Origin: Trachemys scripta elegans
Lineage: Eukaryota > Chordata > Testudines > Emydidae
Direction of reading: 5' to 3'
DNA length: 64,000 bases
NCBI RefSeq assembly: GCF_013100865.1
Contig: NC_048301.1
Span: forward strand, 7,506,119 to 7,570,118
In this document: in pieces, positions 1-11,555 of the stretch
Layout of the letters: every line of letters begins with the position of its first letter
How positions within the stretch are numbered: the stretch's first letter is position 1
Position numbers and translations under genes: made by a program
The notes under the pieces: generated by a model
Databases searched by the model: none
Told to the model about the DNA's origin: nothing
Seen by the model: only the letters and a program-made list of their open reading frames with translations

Positions 1-1900
1 ATAAGAAATTAAACAAATAACAGATCAGCGTTGTCCTGCAACACAGCTCTTCTGTAGCTGAGATAAACTAATAGGTTTAAATGAACAAGATAGCACCCAT
101 TCAATAAATTAGGTAAACTTAATACTAGAATAACAATATAACAAATAAGAACATTCTAAATAGAATGGTAAGCACTAAAAGGAAATGATTATCTATTTAC
201 ATATGTCTTTTTGCTGGAACATTATTCCATTAGCTTCCCCTCCCACCCTATCCCCAGTTCAATTAACTATGTTTTTTCAACAAACTCAATTGCTTGGCAA
301 ATGGTGGGCAACAAAATGGAGTCTTTCTCCAGCCCCTGAAACTAATCTAGAGAGTGTCATCAACCAAAGGAAAGCGTAATAACATGCGGCATGCAGTCTC
401 TTCACTACAGAAACGGGAAAAGTTAACGTTCTGGCATTTAAACACAGTGGTAATAATCTGTCGTTTTTACATGTGACATTTGTCTGAATTACCAGAAAGT
501 TAAGTTTGTGAATGGAAGCAGAATGTTAGGCACAGGTAGGCATGGCAACAAGCATGTTTATTCCTGAGAATGTGAATGCCATGGACTGTGATTCTGACTC
601 TCTCTTTCCTCTTCTCTCTCTGTTCTCTCCTGCTCCCCAAGTGATGCTAACCTCGGAACAGAATGAATCCTCTCTACGAAAAAAAGGACACTGTCGGGTG
701 GTTTTTTAAGGCTAGGTTTTCGCTGTAGCTATAAAAAAATAAATGCTAATATCAAAAGGGCCAACTGCAGGCCCTGTGAGATATGGCAGCACCGTGTCAG
801 CTGGCACCGTTACGTAGCGCGCAGTTTATAAAGCCACTGAGTGGGTGCAAGTGCTCGTCCCAAGTCCTCTGGCAAATCCGCACTGCCTTGCAGTGCCTGG
901 GAACAGGAGGATGGTAAACAGCCCGGTCCATCTACTGAGCTAAACAGAAAAGCCTTTGAAAATGATAAATTATAGAACCAGAACTGTTCAATTAACATCT
1001 AATTATTCTGCTGAAACCAAGTGATCATCCCATCAGAAATGTAATTATCTTCTCCGGCTACCTACCCGTCTTAATTACAGTGGTCTGATGAAGCCCTGGC
1101 AAACCTCTTGGTATTTAAAAGTAATATCTTTGGGCCAAATCCTGCTCAGGGATGCACTGACTTCAGTGTGAACCACATCCACGCGTGAGGGAAGAATTTG
1201 GCCTTATCTGCTATAAAGGATATGACTGTCTCCAAATACTTGATGCATTCCACCTGGCTCTGTATAGACTAACTGGTAATCCAAGACCAATGTCTACAAA
1301 TATGCTTGAGGGTACTCCACAAGAAAGGCCACAGGGAAAGAAACATCACTGGAGGTAATTTGACTGGCATCAGCAAATGCTTGCCCACAAAGGGCTCCCC
1401 CCCGCCCCGAGACTCTCCCTGGTTTCTTTACACAGCATCTTTTGTCTGATGTATAACTCAGTCGAAAGTTATTGGAAGGGTTTCACTTGCAATGGCAGCA
1501 GCTAAATTGGTCAACAGCAACCACACTGGTATGAGGAAATGAAAAGCCCACATTTAAAAATAACAGCAAATCAAAGTAATGACCCAAACCGAAAAGCTGA
1601 CACAGAGTAACATCTCAGGCTATCTAGGTACTTTATCAGCCAAAAGAGCTAAACAGCAAAGCAAACGCGCACAGTACGGTGCCGGAGACGCCAAGCGGGT
1701 TTGCCGTGCGGTCGTGGAGTACGAAGACTGGAGAAGGCCAGTTTCTTCTCTTCTCACTTTTGTTTTTGTTTTTGGTTTTCCCTGGTCTCCAGTTACCAGC
1801 TGACCAAAGATTCCCCGGCTCCTATGAGGTCTCTGCTTGACAAAGTAAAGCAGCTCTCTTGACTCATCCTGAGAAAAGGCAGCTGGCGTCAGTAGTCTCA
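1..1900 (-). other. TRIM9: TRIM9 3' UTR and downstream flank
   Basis: No coding sequence is recognised. The 3' UTR must begin directly below the stop codon, but its end cannot be fixed. The only minus-strand AATAAA I found is at 557-562. A short degenerate inverted repeat of the type GGGCCAAATCCTGCTC...AGAATTTGGCC sits at 1132-1204, like others in the window. The lowest 200 bases are A/T-rich. Confidence 0.45.
557..562 (-). other. Candidate poly(A) signal for TRIM9
   Basis: Plus-strand TTTATT reads AATAAA on the minus strand, about 1.34 kb below the TRIM9 stop. It is the only canonical hexamer I saw between the stop and the window edge, so it is a candidate cleavage site, with the true end possibly outside the window. 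Confidence 0.25.
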
Positions 1901-1963
1901 TCACTGCATGGATGCCCTGGAAGTATAGAATTCGGGGACCGGCAAACCAGTGTGGAGCGTCAC
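1901..1963 (-). CDS. TRIM9: TRIM9 last coding exon: C-terminal tail and stop
   Basis: The final coding piece is only 63 bases: 20 codons and a TGA stop at 1901-1903. Reading the minus strand it gives VTLHTGLPVPEFYTSRASMQ. The acceptor is TCGTTGCAG above 1963, and the phase (0) matches the donor of the SPRY exon 4.7 kb away, so NRNVQ joins VTLHTGL. That junction is the conserved end of the SPRY fold, and the PVP-FY-SRAS tail matches the TRIM9 C-terminus as I know it rather than the TRIM67 one. An overlapping longer minus-strand frame begins downstream of the acceptor and is not the true reading. The remaining exon sequence below 1901 is 3' UTR. Confidence 0.93.
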   Translation of the reverse strand: MTLHTGLPVPEFYTSRASMQ

Positions 1964-3969
1964 CTGCAACGACAGCCCTGTTACCAGAGAGCAATCTGCA
2001 TTCTTCCACCCCTGACTTTGCTTACGAGAGTAAGGGGTCTAAACACCATGTGCAAGAAGCACTGTGTGCAGCTGGCATTCTGCTCTGGCTTACCAGAGTG
2101 CCCTGGCTGCTCGGCTTGACTAGCGAAACGGGCTGCAGGCCACGGCGCATCAGGGGTGTGGTGGACCCGCAGTCCCTGGTGCAGGCGGATTGCCATCAGC
2201 AGCACACGGAGCCGCAGCGGGAGCAGTGCGAGAGGAGGGGCACAGAGCGCTCGGCAGGACACGCCTCTGGTGTGATTGGGGAGGCACAGGGGCTCCCTGA
2301 CTGGATCTGTCTGATAGTGTATAACTTGCACTGTTCTCATCCCACGATGATTCAAGCTTTGTTTCCCATCTTTAAAAACCACCAGTCTTCCAAAGTGCCC
2401 AGAGGAATCTGTGCCGAGGAAAGGCCCCGCTGGGATAGAGGGCAGCCAAATGTATTACTGGGAGCCCTGGCCCCCCAGCCATGCATCCTTCCCTTGTAAT
2501 ATTCATCGTCTCCACGCCTCTCCTCCTTGTCCCCTCTTGTGGTATTCCCTGCTGCTGCCTCATGCCCAGTAGCGGGTTCGCTGCCTCCTCCCCCTTGTAC
2601 CCGTGGCGCCGAGAACGCCGGTGATGCTCTCCTGACGTCTTTGGCAGGCCTGTCCTGACACGGTACCTTTAATTCACACTCATCTGTCCATCCCTGTGCA
2701 GAACCAAGAGCAGGACGCAAGGCAAAGGCCACAGAGCAGGATAGGCTGGGTGGCACCAGAAGAGGATCACCCACATGTGATCGGTAATAAGAGGAGCAGG
2801 GATCACACGACTGGGTGCACCGAGCTCACGGAGAAAGGCTCTCTGGGGATGCTGGGTCCCTAGAACAACTGTGGGCTCCAGGAATTCTGCCTGCCTCCCT
2901 GCCCTTAGCGCCTCTGTTGTGTTCCAAGGCATTGCTGGTCACAGCTGGTCTGCGGCAGCAGCAGATTCCCCTGGCAGCATTTTCTCTGGGCAGGAATATA
3001 GACATGGGAAGGGCCGTTCCCCTCATTGATAACTGAGCAGCTACAGATGCAGCAATTGTGGCAGAAGAAGGAGTATGCAATGGAGAGGATTTCAAAGGTA
3101 CAAAAGGGAATCAGGCGCCCAACTCCCTCACTCCCCTTTGTGTCTGTGACAATCTCTGCAAATATACTGGAGAGAACTTTCTGTGCACAGATTTCACTAC
3201 AGATACCAGGGAATATGGAAGAGCACTTCTCTTTCATCTGTTATGACACGCATATTAGAGAAACTGCTATTTGCTTTTCTCAGGAAAATGATTCACAAAG
3301 AGAAGACTTCATCAACCAACCAGAGAGACGGCCAAACCACCCCTGGATTCTGTTTAGGGAAAATATCCCGTCAGGTTGTTCTTGTAACTGGCTGACCTAC
3401 AGTCTCAAAACCTATGAGGATTGCCAGTTTTCGTGAACAGCGTCACAGAGTCTGTAGCTTGCTTTGTTGTCTAGATCACTGATATGCATACAGCTGTGTA
3501 GAGTTGTCCCTTCTCAGATTAATTCTCCTTTCTGCATAGTTTAATTCTCATATTCATCGTGGGAAGGAAGCGTAACTCGTTCTTTTACTTACAGAATAAC
3601 GTAGGGGTTTTAGTGTCAAATTTACAAATGATTTTATCCAAAATAAAGTCTTCTGAATCCTAATAAAGCCATTTGAGTTACTCACACAGCTTTGGGGGAA
3701 AAGGATAATCAATGTCTTGAGTTTATTAGCAGTATTTTTATCAGCATGTCCTTGGGCTTCTCTATTATTTGGGGATTTTAAACTTTATCTCTTCTATTGA
3801 TCTGTCAGGAAGCAATGGGGTTTGATAAATATTCTCCTCTCGTAGGACAAAGTAACGGATGTAGAGACGGGAATTAAACTCATCGAGCAATGGTGCTTAT
3901 ACATGTGTATCACACCCATGTACACGGTCATAACTATAAAGGGAAGGGTAACAGCCCTCCTGTGTACAG

Positions 3970-4667
3970 TACTATAAAATCCCTCCTGGCCAGAGATGCC
4001 AAAATCCTTTTACCTGTAAAGGGTTAAGAAGCTCAGGTAACCTGGCTGACACCTGACCTAAAGGACCAATAAGGGGACAAGATACTTTCAAATCTTGGTG
4101 GGGGGAAGGTTTTAGTTTGTGCTCTTTGTTTTGGGGGGGAGTTCGCTCTTGGGACTGAGAGGGACCAGACATCAATCCAGGTTCTCCAAATCTTTCTGAA
4201 CAAGTCTCTCATATTTCAAACTTGTAAGTACAGCCAGGCAAGGTGTGGTAGTTTTATCTTTGTTTTCTCAACTTGTAAATGTACTTTTTGCTAGAGTGTT
4301 TACCTCTGTTTGCTGTAACTTTGAACCTAAGGCTAGAGGAGGGTCCTCTGGGCTCTTTAAGTTTGATTACTCTGTAAAGTTATTTTCCATCCTGATTTTA
4401 CAGAGATGATGTTGACCTTTTTCTTTAATTAAAAGCCTTCTTTTTAAGAACCTGATTGATTTTTCCTTGTTTTTAGATCCAAGGGGGTTGGATCTGTATT
4501 CACCAGGGAATTGGTGAAGAGTCTCTCAAGGCTACCCAGGGAAGGGAATTGGCACATTGGGAGTGGTGGCAGAGGAACAGATCTAAGCTGTTAGTTAAGC
4601 TTAGAAGTTTTCATGCAGGCCCCCACATCTGTACCCTAAAGTTCAGAGTGGGGAAGGAGCCTTGACA
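3970..4667 (+). mobile_element. Solo LTR of an endogenous retrovirus-like element
   Basis: A 698-bp block recognised as a common turtle LTR. It starts near TACTATAAAATCCCTCC (the first dinucleotide appears to be TA in place of TG) and ends ATCTGTACCC...GGAGCCTTGACA. An ATTAAA at 4428-4433 sits where an LTR poly(A) signal would be. The five bases on each side, TACAG at 3965-3969 and TACAC at 4668-4672, are a likely target-site duplication with one change. No internal gag, pol or env sequence adjoins it, so it is a recombined solo LTR. The family name is unknown to me; the exact left end is less sure than the right. Confidence 0.7.
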
Positions 4668-5521
4668 TACACATACAAAGATACACAGACAAGTACCACA
4701 GAGTGTTGAACACACTGTCACTGCTCACTATAAAATCATAATCTTACTAAGGACTGCGTTGCTTAGCAACTTAATAATGGTACTCCGAATCGATCACCGG
4801 AGTCTCAGATTTCCATAAAATCAGGTTAACGCTGGATCAGCTGTGAAGAAAGGGCCAGACTATGGTTCTTAGAGGGCACGGAGATGGGGGATGCCCTTTA
4901 TTCGGGCACAATGTTTGCACTTCTAGCCAATTCCCCCTTGTGCTCAAGGGCCTGATCCAAATCCCTCTGAAGTCAGTGGGACTCTTTCCATGGATTCATG
5001 GGTGCTGGATAGAGCTCATGGCTGCATTGTGTCTCTCTCTCCTGCCTAGGGAAGATTACCTTTGATGTCCATAATATTGCCCAAAATAAATAACTGAACC
5101 TACTACATGGGCACCTCATCAAACTGCCTGAAACGTCCTGACTTAACCGATTCAAGCTTATTTCTTCCTGGCATCTTCGAGGAAGATTTTAACAAGCTTT
5201 GGGCAATGCTGCGGTGCTTAGAGGAGCAAAGGGTGATAAAGTGGGCAGACCAAAACCAGGCTCAGTGAAAGTGTCGGCTGCGTGAATGAAACCAACAACG
5301 CCTTGAAGAGGACAATAAGGGGGATAGGAGAAAATAATAATTGAGACTAAAAATACCAGATTAGTTCAGAGCAAGATAAACATTATACGGTCTTCCAGTC
5401 GTCACTGCGGAGATAGAGTTCATGAATGGTCAAGAGCTCAAAAGAGAGCCTCTGTCTGAAATTACTGTGTGTGGAACAGGATGCAGAACATCCTTGGTAT
5501 TACACCAGTGGGACATGGGAG

Positions 5522-6196
5522 TGTAGCGGGGTGGTTATCCTGCTCCTGCCCTGAAGGGCTGAAAACAGCCCTGGGAGAGGGCTGTGGCAGGGGAAAGGCT
5601 GGGCTGATTGGAAAGCAGCCACAGGTGTGGCTGGCTTAATGAGGTCCCAGCTGGCCCTTATAAGAAGGCTGTGAGCCAGAGACCCAAGAGGAGTCTCTCT
5701 CCAGGCTGGGAGAGAGCAGTGCCTGGCTGCCTGCAGAAAGGGGACTGGGAGTGAAGCAGGGCTGGGGAGAGCCAGAGGACCAGGGGAGCTCCAGGCTGGC
5801 AACTCCCCAGGCTGCAGGGCCTGGTCCAAGGCCCATAGAGATACTGGGAGACAGAGGAAGGCAACAGGTCCGAACCCCCTTGCCTATGATGAGTGGCTTT
5901 TACACTGCAGTGTGCCCCAGGGAGTGGGGGCTTGGTGATGACTGGCAGTAGCCCAGACTGAGGCAAGGTGGGGATTAGAGGGTTGGGGGGTTTCCCAGAG
6001 AGGGGAGACCCATAGAGACTGGTGGGGGTATTGCCAGGGGGCAGCCCCAGGATAAAGGGGCACCGCGGTCCGGGAGGGACACGGGGCCAGCTACAAGCGG
6101 GACACCAGCCTGCAGAGGGCACCCAGGCTGGAAAAGAGCAAATTCCCTGAGATGACCAGCAGGAGGCGCCGCAGGGGTGAGTCCCGTGCCTTTACA
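5522..6196 (+). mobile_element. Solo LTR, 5-bp target duplication GGGAG
   Basis: A 675-bp block starts TGTAGCGGGGTGG and ends GCCTTTACA, that is TGTA...TACA, the palindromic termini of an LTR. A perfect GGGAG lies directly outside both ends (5517-5521 and 6197-6201). A TATA-like TTATAAG is at 5658-5664. The body is G-rich (AG/GGGG) and gives long meaningless frames on both strands. No internal retroviral sequence is present. I recognise the head and tail as a repeated turtle element but cannot name it. Confidence 0.8.
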
Positions 6197-6618
6197 GGGA
6201 GACTTTTAATAACTAGGGCGATTCCTGGAGGATGTTGATAAGGATGTTGATGAGAAGGCTGTTCCTGGCCAAGCTCTACTGAGCCAAAGGCAGTGGCGCT
6301 CCTGTTCTCCTGCCATCCATGGGCGAGAAGAAGCGCAAGGAACAAGCTATGTGCTGTCCAGAGGCACATCTTGATGTCAGTGGCTCACCAGTGACCTGGG
6401 TCATTATATTTACTCTTCCAAACTGCCCTGTTCCACAAAGGTTCTCACCCCTTCTAGCAGTTGCTGAGGTTTTTCTTACACTGTTGAGAACACTCTAGTG
6501 GATAAGAATGGTGCTAAATGTACAGAAAGACAGTGCTCCAAAGGCAGGAGCTCGCCACCAGGTTCGGACCTTTTCTATGCTGCTGCTGTGAAACCTCTTT
6601 CTCTGACAAAGCACATAC

Positions 6619-6781
6619 CTGTACATTCCTGTTCAGACTGACGGCAGGGAAGAACAGGCCCTCCATGTTCTCAAAAGCCACAGGACCTTGCTGATCTTCG
6701 TTGATGGAAAATGTTAGGGTCCTCCTGGTTAAGTCAAGGAGCACTCCAACTGTGGCACCTTTTGTTATTCCCCCTTCGGTC
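6619..6781 (-). CDS. TRIM9: TRIM9 coding exon: B30.2/SPRY domain, second part
   Basis: A 163-bp exon: one base completing the arginine started in the previous exon, then 54 codons. It reads TEGGITKGATVGVLLDLTRR, then TLTFSINEDQQGPVAF and ENMEGLFFPAVSLNRNVQ. The acceptor is CCCAACAG above 6781 and the donor CAG|GTATGT below 6619, phase 0. The motifs GVLLDL, LTFSIN and LFFPAVS are the late beta strands of the SPRY domain, in which bound hydrophobic pockets are completed. All core hydrophobic positions look intact. The 2.0-kb intron between this exon and the preceding one is small relative to the rest of the locus and carries a minisatellite and a MITE. Confidence 0.96.
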
Positions 6782-6872
6782 CTGTTGGGGAAAGAGGAAG
6801 TCAGAGGATGTGCATCACTACAGCGTCTGTACGGAATGGCTTCCCTGAAACGCACAAAACAACACCCCTGAT

Positions 6873-7032
6873 CAGAGCCAGATTTACCCCTTACACGCCC
6901 CTAGGCACAGCATCGTCAGCGCCCCCCCACCTACAGCTGACCTTCGTGTTTCACAGAGTTTTAGAGAGGTACGGCACCCCTAGAATGCCCCTAGGCACGT
7001 GCCTACTGTACCTAATTGTAAATCCAGCCCTG
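6873..7032. mobile_element. hAT-type MITE (160 bp)
   Basis: The element starts CAGAGCCAGATTTACC and ends GTAAATCCAGCCCTG, imperfect terminal inverted repeats of about 15 bp. It is flanked by CCCCTGAT (6865-6872) and TCCCTGAT (7033-7040), an 8-bp duplication with one change, as expected of hAT transposons. There is no transposase frame. It lies only 91 bases upstream of the SPRY acceptor at 6781 in gene orientation. Confidence 0.75.
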
Positions 7033-7606
7033 TCCCTGATTCCTGGCAGTCTCCAGTGAAACAGTGCAGCCTAAAAACACTTCAAGGGACAAATACATGT
7101 GTACACACGAACTGCACAATATTGTAGCCTAGTGATGATGGGCCAGATTCTGCCCCTTGGATACACACCCGGGGCTCCCATTATCTTCAATGGAAGCGTT
7201 GGCGGGGAGGTGTGTCTCAGGGCGGAATTGTGCCCCAGAGGACAATCACATCGTTTGCGGAGACTTGGGAAAAGACTGGCTTCTCTGAACTTTGAAAACT
7301 GCGGCTCAGCCATTCCGAAGGAGCCACCTGGGAAGTCAGTGGGTGTTTGCCAGGCTGAGGACCGAGTATGGATCCCCAAATTTGGCCCAAACTGTTTGTG
7401 GATTATAGAACCTATGACCAAAGAAGTGAGGCAACCATTACACAACCAGAGCATCTCCCGGAATCATAGACACTAGTGCTGTAAGACTGTGCCACACGCC
7501 GAAGTCTGGTGCTCCACAACACACAACAAACATCCCAGTCTGTCACCCCTTTTAAAATTCTAGTCGGTATTACTACTGAGTCTCACTTTTCACTTCGCAG
7601 CTGAGG

Positions 7607-7837
7607 CCCTGATCCAGCTCCCATTGCAGTCAATGCAAAGACTCCCCAACCCTATCGGTGGGTCCCTGATCCAGCTCCCATTGCAGTCAATGCAAAGACT
7701 CCCCAACCCTATGGGTGGGTCCCTGATCCAGCTCCCATTGCAGTCAATGCAAAGACTCCCCAACCCTATGGGTGGGTCCCTGATCCAGCTCCCATTGCAG
7801 TCAATACAAAGACTCCCCAACCCTATGGGTGGGTCCC
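7607..7837. repeat. 57-bp minisatellite, four units
   Basis: Units begin CCCTGATCCAGCTCCCATTG at 7607, 7664, 7721 and 7778, each exactly 57 bp, nearly identical (one C/G change in unit 1, one G/A change in unit 4). Because 57 is a multiple of three, both strands stay open and give 19-residue repeat peptides, but that is an effect of unit length. The unit resembles one arm of the dispersed GGGCCTGATCC...GTCAATG palindrome found elsewhere in this window. Confidence 0.95.
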
Positions 7838-8801
7838 AAGGGCCATAAGATAGCTCTGCACTGTACGGGGAACTCTTGTTTCCATGTTAAGATTGACAGT
7901 AACAACGGACAGCCTAATGGACACAACTTAATACCATTACACGTTCCTCCACCTATATGGTGCCTGCAGACATTTCCCCTTGTTCCTTTCCCTCCAGATA
8001 AGGAAGCGTCATGGGGAATTATGTGCGGGGAGCACGTAGGAGACACAAAAGGATAACATGCTGTCACGGCAGAGCCACAGGTGCTAGGAGACCCCTCCAC
8101 AGAGTGTATTCTAAGATGGTTGCACATGCCAGTCTCATCTCAAACACAACCACAATTAGAATAATCCTCCGAGCTCAATGCTAATTGGCATCCAGGTGGG
8201 TCTCACCCATCTACAACCACCTACGTCACATGACTGGCTGAGTAGAGTGCTTCCATCTATTCCGCTGGTCGAGTGGTGGCCAACTGCCCTCAGTCATTAG
8301 CCATACATTACCAGTGAAAGGGCGGAAGAGCGTGTGGGAAGAACGCATTGCTTACAAAATAAGCGAACTATCCTGACAAACTGGCTTGCACGGAAAAATG
8401 GAGACAGAATTTCTACACCTCCGGATGGTATAAAAGCGATAAAGGTTTATTGGCACGAGTGTGGGATGAGTGCCTTACTCACGAGTGGTGAAATGTTCTG
8501 CACAGATAGACGGATGAATGTTCAGAGGACTAGGAAGCAGAGATAGACCGGGATCATTTCATTCTTAGCACAGTAGGTGAAGTGTTCTTGTAGCTGGTAC
8601 AGCACCAAGGATGTCTGAACTGCCCCTAGTTTATGCTAAGCATAAGGACTTCACCTTAGGCTCTAGAGAGCAAATCCATTCCCAGTGTACGTTTGTGCAA
8701 CTGCCATTGAAGGAGTAGCTTACATCAGGGTTGAGTTTGGGCCTTGATCTCTGAGAGAAAGAGAGTCTAGAGAAGACCTGATTCCAGGGTTTGTGGCATA
8801 C

Positions 8802-9105
8802 CTGTTGGTGTGTGAATTGTTGTGCATGAACCAGCTCCGGTTATTGTCCACATACATTGCCCAGGCTTTGTCGTCCTTTCCTAGCATGACATCCTTGAGG
8901 ACATCAACACGAGCCACGCCAAAGGCCGGGTCTGGGTGGTTATCGTAACGATCGATCGACAGCTCCCAATAATGGAGCCCTTTGGAAAAGCCAGTTTTCC
9001 CCAGCACAACCCTGTCATCATAGCTGTTACAGGTGACAGTCAGGTTGTCATTGGAAAAGAGGATGTCAGAGTGTGCAGAGCCGGGATCGAACGAAAACCA
9101 GGCCA
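8802..9105 (-). CDS. TRIM9: TRIM9 coding exon: B30.2/SPRY domain, first part
   Basis: The largest coding exon here, 304 bp: two bases completing a valine, 100 codons, then AG of a split arginine. It reads AWFSFDPGSAHSDILFSNDN, includes SYDDRVVLGKTGFSKGLHYW, ELSIDRYDNHPDPAFGVAR and GKDDKAWAMYVDNNRSW, and ends in HNNSHTN. The acceptor is TATTTCCAG above 9105, the donor AACAG|GTATGC below 8802. It covers most of the SPRY beta-sandwich including the HYWEL and FGVAR core motifs, equivalent to the LDP, WEV and LDYE signature blocks of other TRIM proteins. In TRIM9 the SPRY domain recognises substrates and partners, for example SNAP25-linked exocytosis machinery and DCC. It is close to TRIM9; TRIM67, as I recall it, differs at GKTGFSKG and NNSHTN. 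Confidence 0.96.
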
Positions 9106-9484
9106 CTGGAAATACACAAAGGATAGCTGTTTAGTACGGCTGAAACAATCCATGCCAGCAACAAAGCCACACAGAGGGGATGAGAAGCACCACGCGCCAC
9201 CTTGCAGGAAGAAAGCTCAACCATGAGGTTCAGCAGTGGCCTTAGGCTGCACTTATCACCAAGTACAGTAGGGAAACGGCTCACTATAAACTCAGAGGAA
9301 GGTAGAGAGAGACTGGACTGACTCAGTAGAATTTACCCATGGGAGAAGGTCTCCATGCTCAAAAATTATCCCTGTGGGCATGGAATCACTGATGGAGGCT
9401 ATTGCTACCTAGGCCTGGTAACTGGCAGACCAGCAACCCCAGAGTCATGGAGCCTGATCCTGCAAACTTTTACACAAAGGTTGG

Positions 9485-9755
9485 GGGTTGTTATGGTCTA
9501 GTGGGTAGGGCACAGAACTGGGATGCTGTAGAGCCTGCTTCTATTCCTGACTCTGCCACTGACTTGCTGTGTGACCTTGGGTGAGACACACTGATTCTCT
9601 CCCATCTGTTGTTGGTCCTATCTATTTAGCCTGTAAGCTCTTCGGGGCAGGGACTGCCCCTTGCTACATGTTTCTACTGCACCTAGCAGACTGGGGACCT
9701 GACTTTGGTTGGGCCTCTAGGTAGTCGTGTAATACAAATATTAATAATAGTTACT
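9485..9755 (+). mobile_element. tRNA-derived SINE, tortoise Pol III/Cry type
   Basis: The left part (GTCTAGTGGGTAGGGCACAG) resembles a tRNA A box, and the text that follows (GACTCTGCCACTGACTTGC, then GTGTGACCTTGGG) is the body of the tortoise Pol III SINE. The 3' part contains CTGTAAGCTCTTCGGGGCAG and ends in a run of ATTAATAATA with an A/T-rich tail. The B box (TTCTATTCC) has decayed, so it is unlikely to be transcribed. This family is a strong sign of a turtle genome. Confidence 0.75.
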
Positions 9756-10659
9756 CTTACGACTAAAGATTACTCATGTGAGTAATGCCTTGCAGGTGCA
9801 GGCTCAGTGTGGGAAGGGGGATTAAAGTTTAGCAGACACTCTGTGTGAGTGTGTGTGAGGGGGGAGTGCTTGCAGGTCTAGTAATCAACAGCACACACAA
9901 AAATCTACATTGACCGACAGATTAAACAACAGCGAGTAACCTCCCTAGAGAACCTTCAATCTTATTTTTATAAAATCTAGTTCATATGAGCTCTGGAAAA
10001 TGTTGAGAACCTCTAGGAATCAGCATGATTGCCGATTTAAATACACTGCGACTTGGATACAGTAAACCGGACAGGTAGAACATCACCTTTTTTGACAATA
10101 CACAGAGTAACAGAATGTCATAAACCACTATCCAAGCTTCATAGGTGATTTTTTCCTCTCCTGTGATCTTTTGTGCATTTAATGTAGTTCAAACTGACAT
10201 ATCCACAACATAGTCTCACACCTGGACACATATTCTCACCCAAGTAAACACTGCTTGAAAATAAAACAGATTTATTCATTGATTTACTGAGTCTTTTCAC
10301 AAGCTAGCTCACTTACTGGTTTTATAACTCAATATAAAGGGTTCCATACCTGCCACCAGTTTTTTAATGTCAACTGTTGTCATTCCAAATGAAAGGCATG
10401 CAGGAAAGAAACAGGAAGTAAAATTGGCATTTATTAAAATAAAGAATTCAGAAATATTTTTTTTGCTCACATACTTTTCCATGTAGTGCATGAATCTTTT
10501 TTTTCCCCGTGCCCTGAAATGTGTGTATACATGGACTCACCATGAGCCTGCATTGTAAATGAAGTGTGCGTTAAACTACACGGTGCATGAATCATTTGGT
10601 GAATTTAGCTGAGTTGGGTCATCTTAAAAGGGTTTGCTTTTTCCAAAAAGAATTAAGGG

Positions 10660-10870
10660 GCCTGATTTTGCAAGGTGCAGAGCACTTGCTACTCCAACAG
10701 AAATCACCAGGAAATGCAAGTTTTCAGCACCTGTAAAAATCAGACCCAAATTCCTGATTCAGCCACGTCAATGTCTAACTTTGAGTGCATGAATAGTCCA
10801 ATTAGCTTCAATGGGACTAATCATGTACTTAAAGTCTGACACATACTTAAGTGCCTTGGTCAGGTGGGGT
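10660..10870. repeat. Degenerate palindromic interspersed repeat
   Basis: Begins GGGGCCTGATTTTGCAAGGTG and contains the paired phrases CAGCACCTGTAAAAATCAG and CTTCAATGGGACTAATCATG. The same phrases recur at 14535-14625 in this window. It appears to be a non-coding foldback repeat; no boundaries can be set from target duplications. Confidence 0.45.
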
Positions 10871-11326
10871 CCAAATGTATTTTATTTTAAGGATAAGAGT
10901 TTGATGGGGAGTCCATTTCCACAGCCCAGCTTCAGGTTTCTCTTTAAAACCAACAAGCGGAAGAACTTAAAATGCCTTTAACACCGAACCGAAATGACCA
11001 TTCCTCATTCAAATCACTGGGATGGAATTTGAGAAACAGGGTGCAAAGTAGGAAACAGTCTTTGATTATAGTGAGCTGTTTATTTACTTTGTCAAAAAAA
11101 GGCTTAACATACACATCAAATATAAAAAAATGACCAACACAAAGTAAGAACCACTTAATTGTAATAAATATACTTGCCTAATTGAGAGTAAGGCGCTGAC
11201 TGTGTCTCAAAATTGCATCCTATAAAGAGATACTATATTTCACACATCAAAGCTAAGACGTAACAACCAGTCTCACAAAAAATACTTGTAAACACTTACA
11301 AAATTATCCATTTATTCCAATCACTT

Positions 11327-11555
11327 GAGGCCTGATTCATTAAAAGCCAAAGACCATGTTCAAGATTTTCAAAAGTGACTAGTGATTTTGGGTACCCAAC
11401 TTAGAGACTTCTGGAAGGGGTCTGATTTTCAGCAAGAGCGGCACACTTACCCTCTGACAATCAGGGCCCTTTAAAGTGTCTCAGGGTGGGAACCTAAAAA
11501 CCCAAAGTCTTCAAAATCAGTCGACACTTTTGAAGATCCTGGCCCCTATTTTCAT
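11327..11555. repeat. Degenerate foldback repeat (GATTTTCAAAAG type)
   Basis: The left side has CAAGATTTTCAAAAGTGACTA and the right side TCGACACTTTTGAAGATCC, imperfect inverted arms around a C/T-rich centre with repeated CAGGGCCC-like motifs. A related short copy lies at 55780-55875. No coding content. Confidence 0.5.

Larger units (their letters stand above)
1964..6618 (-). other. TRIM9: TRIM9 last intron (4.66 kb)
   Basis: Bounded by donor GTATGT at the 6618 side and acceptor CAG at 1964-1966. It contains two solo LTRs (3970-4667 and 5522-6196), half a GGGCCTGATCC palindrome at 4950-4990, and otherwise unique sequence in 1967-3960 and 4670-5515 where I see nothing coding. Open frames of up to 195 codons between 1912 and 3436 show no protein family. 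Confidence 0.8.
6782..8801 (-). other. TRIM9: TRIM9 intron between the two main SPRY exons (2.0 kb)
   Basis: Donor GTATGC on the 8801 side, acceptor CAG at 6782-6784. Contents: a hAT-type MITE (6873-7032), a degenerate palindromic repeat around 7139-7220, and a 57-bp minisatellite (7607-7837). I see nothing in 7840-8800 beyond unique sequence. Confidence 0.8.

Noticed and set aside
1620..2009. 129-codon minus frame covering the last exon
   Set aside because: Only 63 bases in another frame are coding; the splice acceptor and SPRY tail fix the reading frame.
2352..3436. Several frames of 87-140 codons in the last intron
   Set aside because: Mutually overlapping on both strands with no family; they sit in unique intron sequence.
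6514..6855. 113-codon minus frame at the SPRY exon read as one protein
   Set aside because: It includes intron on both sides; only 6619-6781 is exon.
7590..7848. Open frames on both strands with four 19-residue repeats
   Set aside because: The frames are made by a 57-bp minisatellite whose length is divisible by three; no start context or splice support.
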